From positions 1-9,525 of the forward strand of contig JAEDMB010000070.1 of NCBI GenBank assembly GCA_016303235.1: a DNA stretch of 9,525 bases, given 5' to 3'. Source of the stretch: Oscillospiraceae bacterium. GTDB taxonomy: Bacteria > Bacillota > Clostridia > Oscillospirales > Ruminococcaceae. The notes under the pieces were generated by a model. It was not told the origin of the DNA. It saw nothing but the letters and a program-made list of their open reading frames with translations, and made no database searches. How positions within the stretch are numbered: the first letter of the stretch is position 1; each line of letters starts with the position of its first letter. The position numbers and the translations under genes were made by a program. Below are positions 7,262 through 9,525 of this stretch, one piece after another.

Positions 7262-7291
7262 ATTATACACCAAAGGAATATATAATGTCAA
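7262..7291 (-). promoter_or_regulatory. argG promoter P1
   Basis: On the minus strand a perfect -35 TTGACA (7291-7286) and perfect -10 TATAAT (7267-7262) are separated by 18 bp. Transcription would begin near 7255, about 30 bases before the argG start. This looks like the main operon promoter. Confidence 0.85.
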
Positions 7292-7296
7292 GAGTT

Positions 7297-7314
7297 TTTG
7301 CATAAATATTCACG
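7297..7314. promoter_or_regulatory. ARG-box-like operator (ArgR/AhrC type)
   Basis: The core TGCATAAATATTCA (7299-7312) agrees with the ARG-box core TGAATwwwwATTCA at 13 of 14 positions. It sits 5 bp upstream of the P1 -35 and downstream of P2. A second near-symmetric TGAATATTTTTCA (7322-7334, one base short of consensus spacing) and a weaker TGCATAAAACTTAA on the other strand (7377-7364 region) lie nearby; ArgR hexamers usually bind paired boxes. No argR gene is in the window, so binding is inferred. Confidence 0.55.
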
Positions 7315-7395
7315 GCATATCTGAATATTTTTCACTAATATGCAAATATGAACGCATATTTTAAGTTTTATGCACAAAACTCTCTTACAGAATAT

Positions 7396-7424
7396 ATTAT
7401 ACATCAAAAAAAGACAGATTTCAA
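7396..7424 (-). promoter_or_regulatory. argG upstream promoter P2
   Basis: On the minus strand TTGAAA (7424-7419) and TATAAT (7401-7396) are 17 bp apart. A transcript starting near 7389 would run through the ARG-box-like region, so ArgR bound there could block it. Confidence 0.65.
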
Positions 7425-7480
7425 GCAGAAATTCTGAATATTACAACAAATTTACAAAATATTACATTACAGATATTTTA

Positions 7481-7509
7481 TAGAAAAATATTTTTATCTA
7501 TGATATACT
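7481..7509 (+). promoter_or_regulatory. Promoter of the CmpB-like membrane gene
   Basis: An extended -10, TGATATACT (7501-7509, -10 hexamer TATACT), with a weak -35 TAGAAA (7481-7486) 17 bp upstream. The expected start near 7516 is immediately before the fifth palindrome, so a protein bound to the palindrome would cover the first transcribed bases. Confidence 0.5.
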
Positions 7510-7520
7510 AAAATAAAAAG

Positions 7521-7536
7521 CGTTTCACGTGAAACG
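7521..7536. promoter_or_regulatory. parS-like 16-bp perfect palindrome, copy 5
   Basis: The same CGTTTCACGTGAAACG, outside the arg operon on the divergent side. Its last base is the first G of the GGAGG ribosome site (7536-7540), which is 10 bases before the ATG at 7551. In RNA, the hairpin would abut the ribosome site. This is the copy best placed to act on gene expression. Confidence 0.75.
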
Positions 7537-7550
7537 GAGGTAAAATCAGT

Positions 7551-8066
7551 ATGACATACAAAAAAATCTGTACATATATAATAGAATTTACGCTTTGCGG
7601 AATATGCGGTTGGATATACGAAACAGCACTGACATCATATTTATGGGGAAGATTTGCCGACAGAGGATTTCTTCATATACCCGTACTGCCGATATACGGA
7701 GTATTTGCATTTATACTGATACCGATATTCAGAAAGCACAACGGATTCCTGACAGTATTCATAGGAAGTACAATAATAACAACAGCACTTGAATTGATAT
7801 CTGCATATGCAATAGAAATGATACTTCATCAAAGATTATGGAGCTATCGTGACTGGGATTTTAATTTCTTTGACGGAAGAATATCATTATACAGCAGTCT
7901 GATGTTCGGGGTACTGAGCCTGATACTTATCAAAGCAGTACACCCACTTGTACATAAATTCTCGGAAAAGTCATCAGCAAAAACAATAAATATAATCGGA
8001 AGTATATGCGGACTTGCAATTATTGCCGATTTCATAATAACATCATATCAGACCATAAAAAAATAA
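7551..8066 (+). CDS. ABC_trans_CmpB-type (PF06541-like) five-helix membrane protein
   Basis: A 171-residue integral membrane protein with hydrophobic helices at about 6-24, 44-60, 66-90, 112-132 and 146-166. Family-like signatures are GWIYE (20-24), the RGFLHIPVLPIYG stretch (38-50), the Glu-rich end of helix 3 (LELISAYAIE, 80-89) and SYRDWDFNFFDGRIS (98-112). These match the family named putative ABC-transporter type IV, common in Clostridia; its real function is not established, and no ATPase or binding protein is beside it here. The ATG at 7551 has GGAGG at 7536-7540, with a palindrome ending in that site. It is divergent from argG and ends in a strong hairpin. Codon use favours ATA and other A-ending codons. 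Confidence 0.85.
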   Translation: MTYKKICTYIIEFTLCGICGWIYETALTSYLWGRFADRGFLHIPVLPIYGVFAFILIPIFRKHNGFLTVFIGSTIITTALELISAYAIEMILHQRLWSYRDWDFNFFDGRISLYSSLMFGVLSLILIKAVHPLVHKFSEKSSAKTINIIGSICGLAIIADFIITSYQTIKK

Positions 8067-8094
8067 GGGGAGTTCAGATTTTTGAACTCCCCTT
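8065..8094. terminator. Bidirectional hairpin terminator
   Basis: A perfect 12-bp stem, AAGGGGAGTTCA (8065-8076) with TGAACTCCCCTT (8083-8094), around a 6-base loop. On the minus strand it is followed by a U-rich tail (read from 8064 downwards), a textbook terminator for the [2Fe-2S] gene. On the plus strand the tail is only a short TTT, so termination of the membrane-protein gene is weaker. The stem begins within that gene's TAA stop (8064-8066). Confidence 0.88.
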
Positions 8095-8107
8095 TGCTGA
8101 TATGTAA

Positions 8108-8302
8108 TTATTTGCTCATAATCTCGGAAATAACGCCGAGAATTTCGTCATGGCAACCGCCACAGCCTGTTGAACAGTGAGTAACTTTCTGAATTTCTTC
8201 AAATTCTCTTTCAACATCTGTGAAAACCTGATGTTCATGAAGAGCCTTTTCAATGTCAGCATATGAAACATTCATGCAGTGACAAATAACTTTATTTTCC
8301 AT
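8108..8302 (-). CDS. BFD-like [2Fe-2S]-binding protein
   Basis: A 64-residue single-domain protein resembling bacterioferritin-associated ferredoxin (BFD) and the [2Fe-2S] domain of NirB/NifU-type proteins. Cluster ligands would be Cys7 and Cys9 (ICHC) and Cys47 and Cys50 (CGGC), the usual C-x-C ... C-x2-C spacing. An additional Cys43 (HCSTGCGGC) is unusual, since Ala or Gly is commoner there. The role is probably electron transfer or iron handling in the cytoplasm; no bacterioferritin gene is nearby, so the partner is unknown. The ATG at 8302 follows AAGGAG (8313-8318), spacing 10. It has its own consensus promoter and a strong terminator, so it is a monocistronic unit, convergent with the CmpB-like gene. 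Confidence 0.88.
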   Translation of the reverse strand: MENKVICHCMNVSYADIEKALHEHQVFTDVEREFEEIQKVTHCSTGCGGCHDEILGVISEIMSK

Positions 8303-8332
8303 AATTAAAAAACTCCTTTGCTGAAAAAATAT

Positions 8333-8347
8333 ACAGATATAATCTGT
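8333..8347. promoter_or_regulatory. Palindromic candidate operator before the [2Fe-2S] gene
   Basis: ACAGAT-ATA-ATCTGT is a perfect 6-bp inverted repeat with a 3-base centre, about 10 bp downstream of the -10 and so at the start of the transcript. The half-sequence ACAGATA recurs between -35 and -10 (8371-8377). It could be a repressor site; no regulator is identified. Confidence 0.4.
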
Positions 8348-8356
8348 TTGAAATCA

Positions 8357-8385
8357 ATTATATCACAAATACAGATACATGTCAA
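8357..8385 (-). promoter_or_regulatory. Promoter of the [2Fe-2S] protein gene
   Basis: Minus-strand TTGACA (8385-8380) and TATAAT (8362-8357) with a 17-bp spacer, a full sigma-A consensus. High basal strength is expected unless repressed. Confidence 0.88.
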
Positions 8386-8405
8386 TATGTTTTTTTAAGT
8401 TAATA

Positions 8406-8419
8406 TGCACAAATATTAA
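8406..8419. promoter_or_regulatory. Sequence similar to the argG ARG-box-like site
   Basis: TGCACAAATATTAA differs from the argG site TGCATAAATATTCA at two of 14 positions, and its left flank (TTAAGTTAATA) resembles TTAAGTTTTA beside the argG region (7361-7370). It lies upstream of both the [2Fe-2S] and esterase promoters. It could be chance in AT-rich DNA or a shared operator. Confidence 0.3.
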
Positions 8420-8453
8420 AAAAATAATTTGTATAATAATCAAAAACTTCATC

Positions 8454-8482
8454 TTGACCAGATTTTATAAAAATGCTATAAT
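8454..8482 (+). promoter_or_regulatory. Promoter of the esterase gene
   Basis: TTGACC (8454-8459) and TATAAT (8477-8482) with a 17-bp spacer; expected start near 8489, about 30 bases before the ATG at 8519. Confidence 0.8.
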
Positions 8483-8518
8483 AAAAGCATATTAAAATTA
8501 TGAACGGAGCTGAAATTC

Positions 8519-9525
8519 ATGAAAAATAAATTTCTGGCATTAATATCATCAGCATGCATGCTGATTAATACATTATTAATATACAGTATGCCGGTATCAG
8601 CCGAAGAAAATTCAGACGATGTAAAAATCATGTCACTTGGCGATTCGATAACAGACGGCTACTGGACAGCAGGAGGATACAGAAAGTATCTTTATCATGA
8701 ACTTGAATTAAAAGGCTATAACAATATAGATATGGTCGGAATGAAAGGCAGTGACAACGCAAGCTTTGTATATAACGGAGAAACTGTCTCATATGATGAC
8801 AACTATTCCGGATACAGCGGATATGCAATCCAGTATATGACCGGAACGGAAACACGTCAGGGAATACTGGAAACAATTCAGGAAACGGATATGATTAACG
8901 TATGCAAACCTGATATAATACTTCTTCAGATAGGCACTAATGATATACTAAGCAATTACAATGACGGAATAACGGAACGCCTTGAAAATCTTGTTAATAC
9001 AATACTTTCGGATATGGAAGAAAACGATATAATATATGTCTCAACAATTCCGGATATAGACGTAGAAAAAGTATCAGACTGGTTCTGGTCATATGGTGAG
9101 CTGAAATATAACAATACAACGGAAGATTTTACAAAAATAATTCAGGATTATATAGACAGCTACAACGAATCAATATATAATATGGTAAACGCAATGCAGA
9201 GCGAGGGCAAGCCTGTAAAATTTGCAGATATACACAGCGTTGTTGACTATAAGGCAGATTTATATGACGGCGTACACCCTAATGAACAGGGTTATGAAAA
9301 AATGGGAAAATACTGGTCAGAAATAATTGAATCTGAATTAAGCGGAGAAATTCCACCTGTTACAGAAACAACAGAAACCACCACCGAAACAACAACAACA
9401 ACTACTACTACTACTACAAATACGACTGAAACCGAAACAACAACAGAACCAATAATTCCCGAAAAGAATTACAGCATATCAGATGCGGTAAGGCTTTCTG
9501 AATATCTCCTCTGCAAGTATGAAAT
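8519..9525 (+). CDS. Secreted SGNH (CE3-like) esterase with Thr-rich linker, C-terminus cut off
   Basis: A predicted exported carbohydrate esterase, probably removing acetyl groups from xylan or similar plant polysaccharide. The 335 visible residues start with a signal peptide (basic MKNK, hydrophobic 5-22, cleavage after VSA at 28). The SGNH catalytic domain spans about 35-275: GDSITDG (41-47, nucleophile Ser43), GGYRKYLYHEL (52-62, as in family CE3), NYSGYSGYAI (95-104, block II Gly), GTND (139-142, block III Asn) and YDGVHPN (249-255, Asp250 and His253). A linker of Thr and Glu (281-310, with ten Thr in a row) leads to SISDAVRLSEYLL (319-331), which looks like a helix of a dockerin or the dockerin-like domain of Ruminococcus. 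No calcium-loop pattern precedes it, and the rest lies outside the window. GGAG at 8506-8509 supports the start. Confidence 0.9.
   Translation, partial: MKNKFLALISSACMLINTLLIYSMPVSAEENSDDVKIMSLGDSITDGYWTAGGYRKYLYHELELKGYNNIDMVGMKGSDNASFVYNGETVSYDDNYSGYSGYAIQYMTGTETRQGILETIQETDMINVCKPDIILLQIGTNDILSNYNDGITERLENLVNTILSDMEENDIIYVSTIPDIDVEKVSDWFWSYGELKYNNTTEDFTKIIQDYIDSYNESIYNMVNAMQSEGKPVKFADIHSVVDYKADLYDGVHPNEQGYEKMGKYWSEIIESELSGEIPPVTETTETTTETTTTTTTTTTNTTETETTTEPIIPEKNYSISDAVRLSEYLLCKYE

Larger units (their letters stand above)
7226..7550. other. Divergent control region between argG and the CmpB-like gene
   Basis: A 325-bp AT-rich spacer without a gene. From left to right it holds the argG ribosome site, promoter P1, an ARG-box-like site, a set of short inverted repeats, promoter P2, an AT-rich stretch with the direct repeat AATATTACA (7437-7445 and 7458-7466, offset 21 bp), an extended -10 promoter reading right, and the fifth palindrome. 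An imperfect long inverted repeat (7291-7306 against 7367-7383, AGAGTTTT(G)TGCATAAA) and a 6-bp one (ATATGC 7338-7343 / GCATAT 7354-7359) lie between the two argG promoters. Confidence 0.7.

Noticed and set aside
7226..7420. Riboswitch or T-box leader before argG
   Set aside because: The P1 leader is about 30 bases, and no T-box conserved stretch or terminator/antiterminator pair is visible even from P2.
518..7536. CRISPR array made of the repeated palindrome
   Set aside because: The copies are separated by whole genes at irregular distances of 1-2.7 kb and are only 16 bp long.
8628..8876. 82-codon minus-strand frame opposite the esterase
   Set aside because: It is antisense to a gene with clear catalytic motifs; the Cys/Arg/Ser-rich content is typical of a shadow frame.

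Overview
The window most likely comes from a low-GC, anaerobic, fibre-degrading gut or rumen Clostridia relative of Ruminococcus. This is inferred from the AT-rich composition, consensus sigma-A promoters, strong AGGAGG-type ribosome sites, and a secreted SGNH/CE3-type esterase with a long Thr/Glu linker leading into a dockerin-like helix. No marker gene (rRNA, tRNA) is present to fix the species.

Left and centre (positions 1-7225, minus strand): a nearly complete arginine biosynthesis operon, read right to left as argG - argH - small membrane protein - argC - argJ - argB - DUF3592-like membrane protein - argD (cut by the window edge). ArgB, ArgC, ArgD and ArgJ carry glutamate-derived acetyl intermediates to ornithine, with ArgJ recycling the acetyl group. 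ArgG and ArgH convert citrulline to arginine. Only ornithine carbamoyltransferase (argF) and carbamoyl-phosphate synthase are missing, and they may lie beyond the left edge. The argG upstream region has two tandem minus-strand promoters with ARG-box-like sequences between them, which suggests ArgR-type control. The argG-proximal leader is too short for a riboswitch.

Right (7226-9525): a divergently oriented five-helix membrane protein of the ABC_trans_CmpB (PF06541) type; a convergent strong hairpin terminator; a 64-residue BFD-like [2Fe-2S] protein on the minus strand with a fully consensus promoter; and a plus-strand secreted esterase cut by the right edge.

The most striking feature is not a gene. 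The same 16-bp perfect palindrome, CGTTTCACGTGAAACG, occurs five times in about 7 kb (518, 3204, 4192, 5877, 7521), always between genes. Its inner 14 bp, GTTTCACGTGAAAC, are identical to the core of the Bacillus-type parS centromere bound by ParB/Spo0J. The arginine locus may therefore be a dense ParB-loading cluster, possibly near the replication origin, or the palindrome has been adopted here as a local operator or RNA hairpin. A second, GC-rich double-hairpin repeat fills the argJ-argB gap, and an imperfect inverted repeat surrounds the palindrome in the argG-argH gap.
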